Counted from the first letter of the stretch, positions 1 to 8,760 are shown. The stretch is DNA of 64,000 nucleotides from Thermodesulfitimonas autotrophica (GCF_003815015.1 NZ_RKRE01000002.1:248001-312000), one strand, 5' to 3'. The notes: a model not told the origin generated them from the sequence alone. Translations and numbers: made by a program.

Positions 1-1589
1 TTGCGGTCGAGCTTCACGAACCGGCCGGCAAGACCCTCGGCAGGCGTCGCCAGCAACGTGTAGTTGAGGTTGTAATCCTCACAGGCGGCATCGATCTTTT
101 CGCGGAGAAAGCGGACAATCTCCAGACCCAGCTGCTGCGCCTCCTCATCCTGGCCGTGGTGCTTCCCCGTGAGCGCCACGAGCGCCTCGGCCAGCCCGAT
201 GAAGCCGAGCGCCAGGGTCCCGTGCTTCACCGCCTCGGCGATCGGATCCTCTGGTTTTAAATCCGCGGCACCCAGGTAAAGGCCTTGCCCCATTACGAAA
301 GGCAGGTCCTTCACTTTCAGGCGCGCCTGAACGGTGTAGCGGTGGTAGAGCTGCCGGATGCCAAGCTCCGCCACCTCGCCAAGGAGAGCGAAGAACTTCT
401 TGAGGTCCCGCTCGGCCTTGAGCGCCACTCGCGGCAGGTTGATGGTGGTGAAGGAGAGGTTTCCGCGCCCCTCAGTCACCTCCGGGCCGCGCCGGTTGGC
501 CATCACCCGGCTCCGGCAGCCCATATAGGAGACTTGGTTCCCGTACGGGGCGTTAAAGCTGGAATCCATAAAACTGAAGGTAGGGTTGAGCCGCTTGGCG
601 GCCACCCGGATCGCCAACTGGAAAAGGTCGTAGTTGGGGTCGCCCGGCGCAAAATTAACCCCCTTCTTAACCCGGAAGATGATGTTCGGGAAAATAGGGG
701 CTTCGTTGCGCCCTAAACCAGCTTCATAAGCTAAAAGCAGGTTGCGCGTCACCTTCCGGGCGGCCTCGCTGGTTTCCGTCCCGAGGTTGATCGAAGAGAA
801 GGGCACCTGCGCGCCGGCCCGGGAGTGCATCGAATTCAGGTTATAGACCAGCGCCTCCATCGCCTGGTAAACCTCATCGTCCGTAGCGTTTTCCACGTAC
901 GGCGCCATGTCCCGGTCGAAGAAGGCAAAAGACTGCCCGCCGAACATGTCGTTCTGCGAGCTTTGAAGGATGATGCAGGCCAGGGCGGTTGCGGAACCCG
1001 GACGCTTTGGGGGCCGGATGTAGCCGTGGCCGGTATTGAACCCCTCGGATAGGAGCCGGCCGAGCGGAATCTGAATGCAGTTGAGCGTTTTAGCGTAGAA
1101 ACCGAGGTCGTGGATGTGGATATCGCCCCGCACGTGCGCCTGCGCGAAATCCTCGGGGATGAGCCGGGTGAGGTAATACTTTTTGCTCGCCGCCTCGGCG
1201 ATCTGGAGCATCTTGGCCGAAGGAGAGTTGGAAACGTTGGCGTTTTCCCGGCTCGTCTCCTCGAGGATTTCCTCCACCGCATCCATCAGCTCGCTCTTCG
1301 CCTCGCGGATGCGGGTCCGCCAGTCACGGTAGAGGATGTAGGCCTTCGCCGTCCGGGCATGTCCCGCCTCGATGAGCACCTTCTCCACCACGTCCTGCAC
1401 ATCTTCCACGCCGAAGACGGTGCCGTTGTACTTGGCCTTCAGCAGCCGCAGCACCTCGAGCGTCAGGCGCATGGCCGTTTCCCGGTCCTCACCCCCTACC
1501 GCCCGGGCCGCCTTAAAGATGGCCTCCGTGATCTTCGTCTCGTCGAAGGGAACCTCCCGCCCGTCACGTTTCCTGATGACCTGGAACAC
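1..1589 (-). CDS. nrdD: Anaerobic (class III) ribonucleoside-triphosphate reductase, partial
   Basis: Reduces ribonucleoside triphosphates to deoxy forms by glycyl-radical chemistry in anaerobic cells. The gene enters the window from its 5' end and is cut at base 1, so about 529 of roughly 700 residues are present and the C-terminal glycyl-radical loop is missing. The first ~90 residues form an ATP-cone (VFQVIRKRDGREVPF...), followed by family landmarks LNCIQIPLG, NDMFGGQSFAFF and SYMGCRSR; the Cys residues in the first and third are candidates for the radical-relay cysteines. The GTG start at 1589 follows a GGGGAGAGGG Shine-Dalgarno. It lies 17 bases after nrdR, which suggests one nrdR-nrdD transcript under NrdR control. 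The activase nrdG is not visible. Confidence 0.95.
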   Translation of the reverse strand, partial: MFQVIRKRDGREVPFDETKITEAIFKAARAVGGEDRETAMRLTLEVLRLLKAKYNGTVFGVEDVQDVVEKVLIEAGHARTAKAYILYRDWRTRIREAKSELMDAVEEILEETSRENANVSNSPSAKMLQIAEAASKKYYLTRLIPEDFAQAHVRGDIHIHDLGFYAKTLNCIQIPLGRLLSEGFNTGHGYIRPPKRPGSATALACIILQSSQNDMFGGQSFAFFDRDMAPYVENATDDEVYQAMEALVYNLNSMHSRAGAQVPFSSINLGTETSEAARKVTRNLLLAYEAGLGRNEAPIFPNIIFRVKKGVNFAPGDPNYDLFQLAIRVAAKRLNPTFSFMDSSFNAPYGNQVSYMGCRSRVMANRRGPEVTEGRGNLSFTTINLPRVALKAERDLKKFFALLGEVAELGIRQLYHRYTVQARLKVKDLPFVMGQGLYLGAADLKPEDPIAEAVKHGTLALGFIGLAEALVALTGKHHGQDEEAQQLGLEIVRFLREKIDAACEDYNLNYTLLATPAEGLAGRFVKLDR

Positions 1590-1606
1590 TTACCCTCTCC
1601 CCTTTC

Positions 1607-2059
1607 TCAGTCCTGAAACATTTTTTCCAACTCCGCCTTGAAGTCGCGCCCGTCGCGGAACTCCCGGTAAACGCTCGCAAACCGGACGTAGGCCACCTCG
1701 TCGAGGCGCCGCAGTTTCTCCACCACCAACTCCCCGATGACGTGGCTCGCAACCTCAGATTCCAGGCGGTTACGCAGTTCGCGCTCGACCTCGTCCACAA
1801 TCCGCTCCAGGTCTTCCCTTTTCACCGGCCGCTTGTGGCAGGCCTTGAGCAGACCACCGAGAACCTTGGTCCGGTTAAAAAGTTCCCGCCGCCCATCCTT
1901 TTTCACGACCATCAGGGGAAGCTCGTCCACCCGCTCAAAAGTCGTAAAGCGCCGGTTGCACTGGGGACACTCGCGGCGCCGCTTAATGGTGGCACCCTCA
2001 TCCGCAGTCCGGGTATCGACGACCCGGGTATCGGCAAAAGCACAAAAGGGGCAACGCAT
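1607..2059 (-). CDS. nrdR: Transcriptional repressor NrdR
   Basis: Senses ATP/dATP and represses ribonucleotide reductase genes. The 150-residue protein has the N-terminal zinc ribbon (MRCPFC... then CPQCNRRF, four Cys) and a central ATP-cone (residues ~48-138, beginning [13 protein letters not shown]), which is the full family layout and length. The ATG at 2059 is chosen because it gives the invariant MRCPFC start; a TTG four codons upstream is possible but less likely. It is followed directly by nrdD, its expected target. A palindrome matching the NrdR box lies about 40 bases upstream, so autoregulation of the operon is likely. Confidence 0.97.
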   Translation of the reverse strand: MRCPFCAFADTRVVDTRTADEGATIKRRRECPQCNRRFTTFERVDELPLMVVKKDGRRELFNRTKVLGGLLKACHKRPVKREDLERIVDEVERELRNRLESEVASHVIGELVVEKLRRLDEVAYVRFASVYREFRDGRDFKAELEKMFQD

Positions 2060-2096
2060 CGCTTCACCCAAGATGTAGTATTGGTAGTTATTTTAT

Positions 2097-2114
2097 ATCC
2101 CTATATTTTGGGAT
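2097..2114. promoter_or_regulatory. Candidate NrdR box
   Basis: An 18-bp palindrome with perfect ATCCC/GGGAT arms around a TATATTTT centre. The inner ten bases CTATATTTTG match the NrdR box core CwAtATaTwG at nine of ten positions. It lies 38 bases upstream of nrdR. NrdR usually binds two boxes about three helical turns apart; only a degenerate half-match is seen around 2071-2088. Confidence 0.6.
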
Positions 2115-2230
2115 GGCAAACAGGAAAATGGCGGGAAATGGGGGCAAGTAACGCCGTCTTTCTCTCCGGACAGCCCCGGGCTCGTCCGGACGCAGAATTC
2201 AAAACTTGTCCTTTTATGTCGAATAAGGCC

Positions 2231-2494
2231 TCAGCGCCGGCAGGAGTAGCGGGCATAGGAGTCGGGAACCTCTACTAAGATCACGTCAAGCCCGATCCGG
2301 ACTATCTTTTCCCAGGGCACGACAATCTCGTCTTCCCGGCCGAAGAAACCGAATACCCGTGCCGGCCCGGGAAGGACCAGGGCGTTGATTTTCCCGTTTT
2401 CTACGTCGATGTCGATATCTTTTATCAGGCCGAGCCGCCGCCCGTCAAGAACGTTGATTACCTCCCGCATCCGGAGGTCCGAAATCTTGAGCAT
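2231..2494 (-). CDS. YlmC/YmxH family PRC-barrel sporulation protein
   Basis: Small 87-residue protein of the YlmC/YmxH group found beside sporulation genes in many spore formers; its molecular role is not established. The single PRC-barrel-like domain begins MLKISDLRMREVINVLDGRR and contains LGLIKDIDID and FGREDEIVVPWEKIVRIGLDVILVE. The ATG at 2494 is preferred because it gives the family N-terminus and has a GGGAGG SD seven bases upstream; a longer frame reaches 2530. It sits between spoIIR and nrdR, as in related Clostridia. Confidence 0.85.
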   Translation of the reverse strand: MLKISDLRMREVINVLDGRRLGLIKDIDIDVENGKINALVLPGPARVFGFFGREDEIVVPWEKIVRIGLDVILVEVPDSYARYSCRR

Positions 2495-2612
2495 CCGGCC
2501 GCCCTCCCAGCTAAAAACTTCTTGGGCCACACGCTACGGTTATTTTTAGCCTATGCTTTTCCTCCCGGCCTTAGAAGACTGAACGGCGGTAATGATGAAT
2601 ATCGCCCGCGCC

Positions 2613-2646
2613 CGTAAAATAAAAAGACCCGCGCTTAAAACGGGCC
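2613..2646 (-). terminator. Rho-independent terminator after spoIIR
   Basis: On the minus strand a GGCCCG/CGGGTC stem (2626-2646, one G-U pair) is followed by TTTTTATTTTA. It lies 33 bases past the spoIIR stop codon and would separate sigG-spoIIR from ymxH. Confidence 0.7.
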
Positions 2647-2678
2647 TTTCCCTTACAAACTCCCGGCGCGTGATCCTT

Positions 2679-3302
2679 CTATTTTTCACCCGTCCCGCGC
2701 AACCGGACAACCTGCTTCCACGGGGTCGTAAAGTGTTCGCGGGCCACCTCCCAAAGCCGCGACCGGAACTTTACCCGCAGTCCGCCTGCTCCCGCAGCGG
2801 CCGGAACGGCCGTCTCCTGTGCCGTGACATTCACCATGCACAAAGGAGGAAAGAGGACGCACCACCAGTTCTGCCCGCGACCGGCGCCGAGAACGATCCG
2901 CACCGCCTCGTATTCCCCGGCCGGCAGCGTTAGCCGGCCGTAGGTCCGTTCCGGAAAGAGGAACCGGCCGTGATAGACCGCCACGCCGTAATTCTGACCG
3001 GCAAGCGCCACCTGCCGCGCTGCCACCGCCCTGATTCGGTCCATATTAGCGTCAACCAACCGGCGAGCCTCGTTAACGTTCCTGAGATCTTTAAACTGGG
3101 GCGCCATGGCCTGGATGACCGCCCGGCGGACCTGGTGTTTGAGCGCCTGGTCCACCGGGGCGTCACTGTTAGGGATAATGTGGAGCCTGATGAGGTTGTC
3201 CGGGTTGTACGCCTCAACCGCCCGGTCAGACAGGAAGCCAAAAACCAGGCCGGCACACAGCAAACTGCACCCCACCAGTACGGCAACTACCTTTTGCTTC
3301 AT
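2679..3302 (-). CDS. spoIIR: Stage II sporulation protein R
   Basis: Forespore-made secreted signal that triggers SpoIIGA in the mother cell to cleave pro-sigma-E. The 207-residue protein starts with a signal/anchor segment (MKQKVVAVLVGCSLLCAGLV), then the family pattern NLIRLHIIPNSDAPVDQALK and later AGEYEAVRIVLGAGRGQNWWCVLFPPLC. The ATG at 3302 follows AAGGGG. It lies 17 bases after sigG, so both probably share the sigG promoter, which fits forespore expression. Its partner gene spoIIGA lies about 3.2 kb upstream. Confidence 0.95.
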   Translation of the reverse strand: MKQKVVAVLVGCSLLCAGLVFGFLSDRAVEAYNPDNLIRLHIIPNSDAPVDQALKHQVRRAVIQAMAPQFKDLRNVNEARRLVDANMDRIRAVAARQVALAGQNYGVAVYHGRFLFPERTYGRLTLPAGEYEAVRIVLGAGRGQNWWCVLFPPLCMVNVTAQETAVPAAAGAGGLRVKFRSRLWEVAREHFTTPWKQVVRLRGTGEK

Positions 3303-3319
3303 CCTGAACCCCTTCTCTC

Positions 3320-4090
3320 TCAGATGTATTTACGCATGTGGTTAAGCGCTGCCTTCTCCAAGCGCGAAACCTGCGCCTGAGAAATCCCGATCTCTTCGGC
3401 TACCTCCATCTGGGTTTTCCCTTCAAAGAAACGCATGGTAAGGATCAATTTTTCCCGCTCACTTAAGCGCCGTAGCGCGTCCCGGATAGCGATCACCTCG
3501 AGCCAGTTGCTATCCTGGTTCTTTTCGTCCCCGATCTGGTCCATCACGTAGATCGGGTCGCCGCCATCATGATAGATCGGCTCGAAGAGTGAAACCGGTT
3601 CCTGAATGGCGTCAAGCGCCAAAACAACCTCTTCCTCCGGCAGTTTTAGCTCCGCCGCAATTTCGTTCACCGAAGGCTCCCGCGCGTTCTTGCTCGCCAG
3701 CGCGTCCCGCACCTGCAGGGCCTTATAGGCCACATCCCGCAGCGAGCGCGATACCCGGATCGCGTTGTTATCCCGCAGGTAGCGGCGGATCTCCCCGATA
3801 ATCATCGGCACCGCGTAGGTCGAAAACTTTACGTTTTGTTTGAGGTCGAAGTTATCAATCGCCTTGATCAGGCCGATACACCCAACTTGAAAGAGGTCGT
3901 CCACATATTCCCCCCGGTTGGTGAAACGCTGGATCACGCTCAAAACCAACCGCAGGTTTCCGTTGATAAGCTCGGTGCGGGCACTGGGGTCACCGTTATG
4001 CATCGCTTCAAAAAGCTCCCGCATCTTGGCCGCAGTTAGCACCGGAAGCTTTGCCGTATTGACACCGCAGATCTCGACCTTGTTGAGCAT
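3320..4090 (-). CDS. sigG: RNA polymerase sigma-G (late forespore)
   Basis: Directs late forespore transcription. The 256 residues closely follow Bacillus SigG throughout: the N-terminal MLNKVEICGVNTAKLPVL, region 2 (NGNLRLVLSVIQRF, YVDDLFQVGCIGLIKAIDNF, YAVPMIIGEIRRYLRDNN), region 3, and region 4 (TQMEVAEEIGISQAQVSRLEK). The ATG at 4090 has AAGGAG nine bases upstream. An ATG at 4138 is rejected because it lies inside the predicted -10 element of a forespore promoter. In Bacillus sigG directly follows sigE; here a methyltransferase gene on the other strand separates them. Confidence 0.96.
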   Translation of the reverse strand: MLNKVEICGVNTAKLPVLTAAKMRELFEAMHNGDPSARTELINGNLRLVLSVIQRFTNRGEYVDDLFQVGCIGLIKAIDNFDLKQNVKFSTYAVPMIIGEIRRYLRDNNAIRVSRSLRDVAYKALQVRDALASKNAREPSVNEIAAELKLPEEEVVLALDAIQEPVSLFEPIYHDGGDPIYVMDQIGDEKNQDSNWLEVIAIRDALRRLSEREKLILTMRFFEGKTQMEVAEEIGISQAQVSRLEKAALNHMRKYI

Positions 4091-4135
4091 GTGGCTTGGC
4101 TCCTTGCTCCGATTTTGCGACCATGCTTCGATTCT

Positions 4136-4165
4136 CATTATTACCGGACTCTTTTGGCTTTATAC
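4136..4165 (-). promoter_or_regulatory. Predicted sigma-F/sigma-G promoter of sigG
   Basis: On the minus strand a GTATA -35 element (4165-4161), 15 bases, then GGTAATAATG (4145-4136), which fits the forespore consensus GYATA-N15-GGNNANANTW. Transcription would begin near 4128, inside the longer sigG frame but upstream of the start chosen. sigG is known to depend on sigma-F in the forespore. Confidence 0.7.
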
Positions 4166-4293
4166 GGTTTGAAATTAATCAAAAAATAAGAAAAACACCT
4201 ATCTTTGGGGTCATGCAAAAGCAGGAAGGTAAAGGAGACCCTGAAGAAGAAATAAAGTTATAACTATCATCCCGGTACCGAAGAGGGGAAGTT

Positions 4294-5610
4294 ATGCGCA
4301 CCACGCATAAGATAATCATCGGCGACGCCAGGTGGATGAAAGAGGTGGCTGACGAGTCGGTGCACCTGATCATCACCTCGCCGCCCTACTGGCAGCTCAA
4401 GGACTACGGCAACGGAAAGCAGATCGGTTTTAACGATACCTATGAGGACTACATCAACAACCTCAACTTAGTTTGGAACGAATGCCACCGGGTGTTATAC
4501 CCCGGCTGCCGCCTTTGCATCAATATCGGTGACCAGTTTGCCCGGTCGGTCTATTACGGCCGGTACAAAGTCATTCCCATCCGGACGGAAATCATTAAGT
4601 TTTGCGAAAGCGCCGGCTTTGACTATATGGGCGCAATCATCTGGCAGAAGGTTACCACCTGCAACACCACCGGCGGGGCCACGGTGATGGGCTCGTTCCC
4701 CTACCCGCGCAACGGCATTCTCAAGTTAGACTACGAATTCATCTTAATCTTTAAAAAATACGGCACCCCGCCGAAGGTAAGCAAAGAGCTCAAGGAAGCG
4801 TCAAAGCTAACGTTAGAGGAGTGGAACCAGTACTTTTCCGGGCACTGGAACTTCCCCGGCGAGAGGCAGGACAGGCACCTGGCGATGTTTCCGGAAGAGC
4901 TGCCCCGGCGGCTGATCAAAATGTTCAGTTTCGTGGGTGATACGGTGCTCGACCCGTTCCTCGGCAGCGGCACCACTTCTCTGGCCGCTAAAAACCTGGG
5001 CCGGAACTCCATCGGCTACGAGATAAACGCCGCCTTCCTCCCGGTGATAAAAGAGAAGTTAGGGCTTGGGCAGATAACCACCTTCGCGGATGCAACCTTC
5101 GAGATAATCAAGCAAGAAGAGCCGGAGGCAGATTTTAAAGCGGCGATTTCCAAGCTGCCTTACATCTTCCGCGACCCGGTAAAATTCGACAGGAAGGTTA
5201 ACCCGAAGAAGCTGCGTTTCGGCTCAAAGATAGACAACGCGCACCACGAAAGAGAAACTTACTATACGGTGGAAGAGATTATCTCCCCCGAAATACTGGT
5301 CTTGAACGGGGACTTAAAGATCAGGCTGTTAGGCGTTAAAGAGAAGATAGAGAAAACCGGCGAAGCCCTAGCGTACCTACGGCAGAAAACCCGGGGGCAG
5401 AAGGTCTTCCTACGCTTTGACGAGATCAAGTACGACGATGATAACAACCTGCTCTGTTATCTTTATTTACGGAATAAAACCTTTATCAACGCGCACCTGA
5501 TTAAGAACGGGTTGGTTGCTGTAGATGCTTCGCTTGATTACAAACACAAGGAGAAATTTTTATCTCTTGCCAACCACCGGAAGCCTACAATCCATGAAGC
5601 ACAAGCTTAG
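4294..5610 (+). CDS. Beta-class DNA methyltransferase with C-terminal SNase-like domain
   Basis: Putative N4-cytosine or N6-adenine DNA methyltransferase of 438 residues. The catalytic motif TSPPYW (28-33) precedes the AdoMet-binding motif DPFLGSGTT (220-228), the permuted order of the beta class. Residues ~316-438 resemble a staphylococcal-nuclease fold: ILVLNGDLKIRLLGV, then LLCYLYLRNKTFINAHLIKNG. Aligned by eye, the nuclease residues Asp40, Glu43 and Arg87 appear to be Lys349, Ile352 and Asn385, while Arg35 is kept (Arg344), so the domain is probably non-cleaving. No restriction enzyme gene is adjacent. The gene lies alone on the plus strand between sigG and sigE and looks AT-richer than its neighbours, which suggests insertion into the sporulation cluster. 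ATG start with GAGGGG SD. Confidence 0.85.
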   Translation: MRTTHKIIIGDARWMKEVADESVHLIITSPPYWQLKDYGNGKQIGFNDTYEDYINNLNLVWNECHRVLYPGCRLCINIGDQFARSVYYGRYKVIPIRTEIIKFCESAGFDYMGAIIWQKVTTCNTTGGATVMGSFPYPRNGILKLDYEFILIFKKYGTPPKVSKELKEASKLTLEEWNQYFSGHWNFPGERQDRHLAMFPEELPRRLIKMFSFVGDTVLDPFLGSGTTSLAAKNLGRNSIGYEINAAFLPVIKEKLGLGQITTFADATFEIIKQEEPEADFKAAISKLPYIFRDPVKFDRKVNPKKLRFGSKIDNAHHERETYYTVEEIISPEILVLNGDLKIRLLGVKEKIEKTGEALAYLRQKTRGQKVFLRFDEIKYDDDNNLLCYLYLRNKTFINAHLIKNGLVAVDASLDYKHKEKFLSLANHRKPTIHEAQA

Positions 5611-5729
5611 ACGAAAAGAAATCCGTGGGCGTCTTGATATATAGAAACACCTGAATTCCCAAAATATGTTGCTCCCTTGATTAACCTTGTCAACCGGTTT
5701 GCCAGGGTACCCGGCCGAAAGGTGAGTGA

Positions 5730-6452
5730 TTAGGCCAGCCGGCACATCTCCTTCTGTAAACGCTTGATGATCCTTTTCTCTAAGCGGGAGATGTAAGACT
5801 GCGAGATCCCGAGGAGGTCAGCCACCTCCTTCTGGGTCTTCTCCTCCCCGTGGAGGCCGAACCGGAGCTCCATGATGATCCGCTCCCGCCCCGTCAGGCG
5901 ATCGAGCGCCAAGCGCAGGATCTTGCGGTCAACCTCCTCCTCCAACCGCCGGGAAGTAACGTCCGCCTCGGTGCCCAAAACATCGGAAAGCAGCAGCTCG
6001 TTGCCGTCCCAGTCCGTGTTGAGCGGCTCGTCGAAGGAGACCTCCTGCCGGAGTCGCGCCTGGCGGCGCAGGTGCATCAGAATCTCGTTCTCAATGCAGC
6101 GGGAGGCGTACGTGGCAAGTTTCACCTTGCGCTGCGGGTTGAAGGTGTTAACCGCCTTGATAAGACCGATACTCCCGATCGAGACGAGGTCTTCAATGTT
6201 GACGCCGGTGCTTTCGTATTTGCGCGCGATATAAACCACCAGGCGCAGGTTCCGTTCGATCAACGTATTCCGTACAGAGTAATCGCCGGCTTCCAGCCGC
6301 GCCAGCAAGCTCATCTCTTCATCGGCGCTCAAGGGCGGCGGTAGCGTTTCCGGCCCGCCCACATAGTACCCGGAGCGCCGCCAGCCGAAACGAAGGAAAG
6401 ACCTGAGGCACAGGAGCCGCAACTGCAAGACTATCTTCCGGAAAAGGTTCAC
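5730..6452 (-). CDS. sigE: RNA polymerase sigma-E precursor (mother cell)
   Basis: Early mother-cell sigma factor, made inactive with an N-terminal pro-sequence removed by SpoIIGA. The basic/hydrophobic leader ([20 protein letters not shown]) precedes [18 protein letters not shown], which matches the Bacillus cleavage region. Regions 2 and 4 are near identical to SigE ([55 protein letters not shown]). The GTG at 6452 is chosen: it sits six bases after GGGAGGG and gives 240 residues, against 239 in Bacillus. An ATG at 6458 abuts the SD. It lies 66 bases after spoIIGA. Confidence 0.94.
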   Translation of the reverse strand: MNLFRKIVLQLRLLCLRSFLRFGWRRSGYYVGGPETLPPPLSADEEMSLLARLEAGDYSVRNTLIERNLRLVVYIARKYESTGVNIEDLVSIGSIGLIKAVNTFNPQRKVKLATYASRCIENEILMHLRRQARLRQEVSFDEPLNTDWDGNELLLSDVLGTEADVTSRRLEEEVDRKILRLALDRLTGRERIIMELRFGLHGEEKTQKEVADLLGISQSYISRLEKRIIKRLQKEMCRLA

Positions 6453-6518
6453 CGCCATCCCTCCCGAAAAGCTGCCGGTGCCGGAGATTGGAAACGCAAC
6501 CCGGCCCAGGGCCATCTC

Positions 6519-7412
6519 CTACAGAAAAGCCTTAATGAGCTGCGGGTGGAGCAGCGCGTTATAGCTATCTTCCGGACTCAAGCGGTGGCGGTAAACCGCC
6601 ACCACCACCCGCGACGTTTTAACCACCCGCTCGCCGTAGATAACCTCTACCAGATCAGGTTTGAAACCCACCAGGAGCCCGCCGCTCTTTCCGAGCGACC
6701 GGTAAGGTATAAGCCGGAGCCGCGTCGCCCAGTTGCCTTCCAGCGCAGCCACCAGGGCGCTAAAATCAGGCTCCCGGTCCCTGGCCAGCGCCTCCCTCAT
6801 CACATCCGGGATAAAGTCCTTGATCGCTTCGAATTCCACAACCACGACCGGGTCACGCGTCACCGGGTCGCTCAGCTGATTCCCGGTATCAACCAAACCT
6901 TCCAACTCTACTCTGGCCGTGCCGAGATGAATGATTACCGGTACCCGGAAAAAGCCTGCGGTGACCCTCCGGCGCAAAATGGCGCCTTTCCGGCCCACAA
7001 CCGCCACCAGGAAAAGCGCCGATAGGATCCCGGGCCAAAGGGTCCGGGATTCGCCGCCAAGGGCGCCCGTTCCCGCCACGAGGCTGTTGATGCCCATAAC
7101 CACCCCGCCGGCCAGAAAAGAGACGCCGAAAAAGAGTATCCAAACGACTAAAAAACGCCGCCAAGGCAGTAAACCGAAGGCAATCAGGAGCACCACCACG
7201 GAGAGCAGGAGCTTCCCGGCCAGATTATAAAAGGAGGCGGCCCCGGGTAAAAACAGGACGAAAATGTACAGGGAACCCGTTAGTGCCGCCGTGACCACCC
7301 GTAAAACACGGCAGGGCACGCCGGCGAGCCGCGCCGTCAGGTAGAGAATGGCGCAGTTCATCAACAGGTTGTTGGCGATGATCTCGTCGGCATAGACGGT
7401 GTACTCTACCAT
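6519..7412 (-). CDS. spoIIGA: Pro-sigma-E processing aspartic protease SpoIIGA
   Basis: Membrane protease of the sporulation septum that activates sigma-E after receiving the SpoIIR signal. The N-terminal half has about five hydrophobic segments (from MVEYTVYADEIIANNLLMNC to ~residue 145). The C-terminal half carries the aspartic-protease signature LEGLVDTGNQLSDP. Length 297 residues, typical of the family. The ATG at 7412 is preferred with GGACGG upstream; a TTG at 7436 is the alternative. It stands directly before its substrate gene sigE and after ftsZ. Confidence 0.93.
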   Translation of the reverse strand: MVEYTVYADEIIANNLLMNCAILYLTARLAGVPCRVLRVVTAALTGSLYIFVLFLPGAASFYNLAGKLLLSVVVLLIAFGLLPWRRFLVVWILFFGVSFLAGGVVMGINSLVAGTGALGGESRTLWPGILSALFLVAVVGRKGAILRRRVTAGFFRVPVIIHLGTARVELEGLVDTGNQLSDPVTRDPVVVVEFEAIKDFIPDVMREALARDREPDFSALVAALEGNWATRLRLIPYRSLGKSGGLLVGFKPDLVEVIYGERVVKTSRVVVAVYRHRLSPEDSYNALLHPQLIKAFL

Positions 7413-7480
7413 AACGTATACCCGTCCATAACCCAAAAATTTCTATAAGACTATGCGGGGCAAGGTCCGCATATGCCCTG

Positions 7481-7519
7481 AAAAAACTAAAAACCCGGCT
7501 TCAATTATACTGAGCCGGG
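7481..7519 (-). terminator. Rho-independent terminator after ftsZ
   Basis: CCCGGCT/AGCCGGG perfect 7-bp stem (7494-7500 with 7513-7519), 12-base loop, followed on the minus strand by TTTTTAGTTTTTT. It lies 60 bases past the ftsZ stop codon. Confidence 0.85.
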
Positions 7520-7537
7520 GCAGTAAAATCTGTCAAA
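7504..7537 (-). promoter_or_regulatory. Candidate spoIIG-type long-spacer promoter with 0A-like box
   Basis: On the minus strand TTGACA (7536-7531) and TATAAT (7509-7504) are separated by 21 bases, the over-long spacing known for the Spo0A-activated spoIIG promoter of Bacillus (22 bp). The plus-strand TGTCAAA (7531-7537) overlapping the -35 is one base from the 0A box TGTCGAA. The -10 lies in the loop of the ftsZ terminator, so one of the two readings could be chance. Confidence 0.5.
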
Positions 7538-7578
7538 ATATGGGTTTAGTGCAATTCTTTCACGGCAAACCGGGGCGC

Positions 7579-8628
7579 TTACCGGTTTGAGCGGCGCAAG
7601 AGAAATTCCGGAATGTCGATATCCTCGTGCTGGTTAAAGAGCTTTATCCCGGGGTCCACGCTCGCTTTAGCCGGCCTGCTTTCGAATCCGGTAGCAATCA
7701 CCGTCACCCGCACCTCGTCGTTGAGGCTCTCGTCGATCACTGCGCCGAAAATAATGTTGGCCTCCGGATCAACTACCTGAGCAATAATCTGCGCCGATTC
7801 GTTGACCTCGAGAAGCCGCATCGAAGGATCGCCCGTCATATTAAGGAGGACCCCGCGCGCCCCCTCGATACTCGTCTCTAAGAGAGGGCTAGAGATTGCT
7901 GCTTTGGCCGCCTCAACCGCCCGGTTTTCGCCCCGCGCCACGCCGATGCCCATCAATGCGGAGCCCGCATCCTTCATAATGGTGCGCACATCGGCAAAAT
8001 CCAGGTTGATGAGCCCGGGAACAGCGATTAAGTCCGAGATGCCCTGTACCCCCTGGCGCAGCACGTCATCGGCAATCCGGAAGGCCTCCACCATCGAGGT
8101 ATTTTTATCGATCACCTGCAGAAGCCGGTCGTTCGGGATCGTGATCAGGGTATCAACCCGCTCCCGCAACCGGTTGACTCCGGTCTCCGCCTGGAGCTGC
8201 CGCTTTCGTCCCTCGAAAGTGAAGGGCCTGGTTACCACACCTACCGTCAGGGCGCCGAGTTCTTTAGCTAATTCGGCTACGATGGGCGCCGCCCCCGTGC
8301 CGGTGCCGCCGCCCATGCCGGCAGTTACGAAAACCATATCGGCACCTTTGAGGCTCGCCGCTATCTCGTCCCTGCTTTCCTCTGCCGCCTTTTCACCGAT
8401 TTCGGGATTTCCCCCCGCCCCCAGCCCCTTGGTCAGCTTGGCCCCGATCTGGATCTTGTTCGGACTTTGAGACATTGCCAGCGCCTGAGCATCGGTATTG
8501 ATGGCGATAAACTCGACTCCCTTTACTCCCGCGGTAATCATCCTGTTTACGGCGTTACTGCCGCCGCCGCCAACGCCAATTACCTTAATGTTCGCAAACC
8601 TGTCCAGATCGAGTTCGATGTCGATCAC
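7579..8628 (-). CDS. ftsZ: Cell division GTPase FtsZ
   Basis: Tubulin homologue that forms the Z-ring. The 349 residues include the nucleotide loop [13 protein letters not shown], the tubulin signature [10 protein letters not shown], the synergy loop NLDFADV, and a C-terminal binding peptide [14 protein letters not shown] that contacts membrane tethers. The C-terminal linker is very short. The GTG at 8628 is preceded by GGGAGG at nine bases. It follows sbp with no ftsA between, unlike the usual order, so a different membrane tether (for example SepF) or an ftsA elsewhere is needed. A strong terminator follows. Confidence 0.98.
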   Translation of the reverse strand: MIDIELDLDRFANIKVIGVGGGGSNAVNRMITAGVKGVEFIAINTDAQALAMSQSPNKIQIGAKLTKGLGAGGNPEIGEKAAEESRDEIAASLKGADMVFVTAGMGGGTGTGAAPIVAELAKELGALTVGVVTRPFTFEGRKRQLQAETGVNRLRERVDTLITIPNDRLLQVIDKNTSMVEAFRIADDVLRQGVQGISDLIAVPGLINLDFADVRTIMKDAGSALMGIGVARGENRAVEAAKAAISSPLLETSIEGARGVLLNMTGDPSMRLLEVNESAQIIAQVVDPEANIIFGAVIDESLNDEVRVTVIATGFESRPAKASVDPGIKLFNQHEDIDIPEFLLRRSNR

Positions 8629-8760
8629 CTTTTATGTCCTCCCCTCTCCAAATCGCAGAAAAACCTTGGCCAGGCCGACAAAAGCCAACCTGAGGGAGCT
8701 GAACCCCAATAAAAATTCCACGTGGGGTCTAGCAAATCCTTTTTCCTAAAACGACAAATT

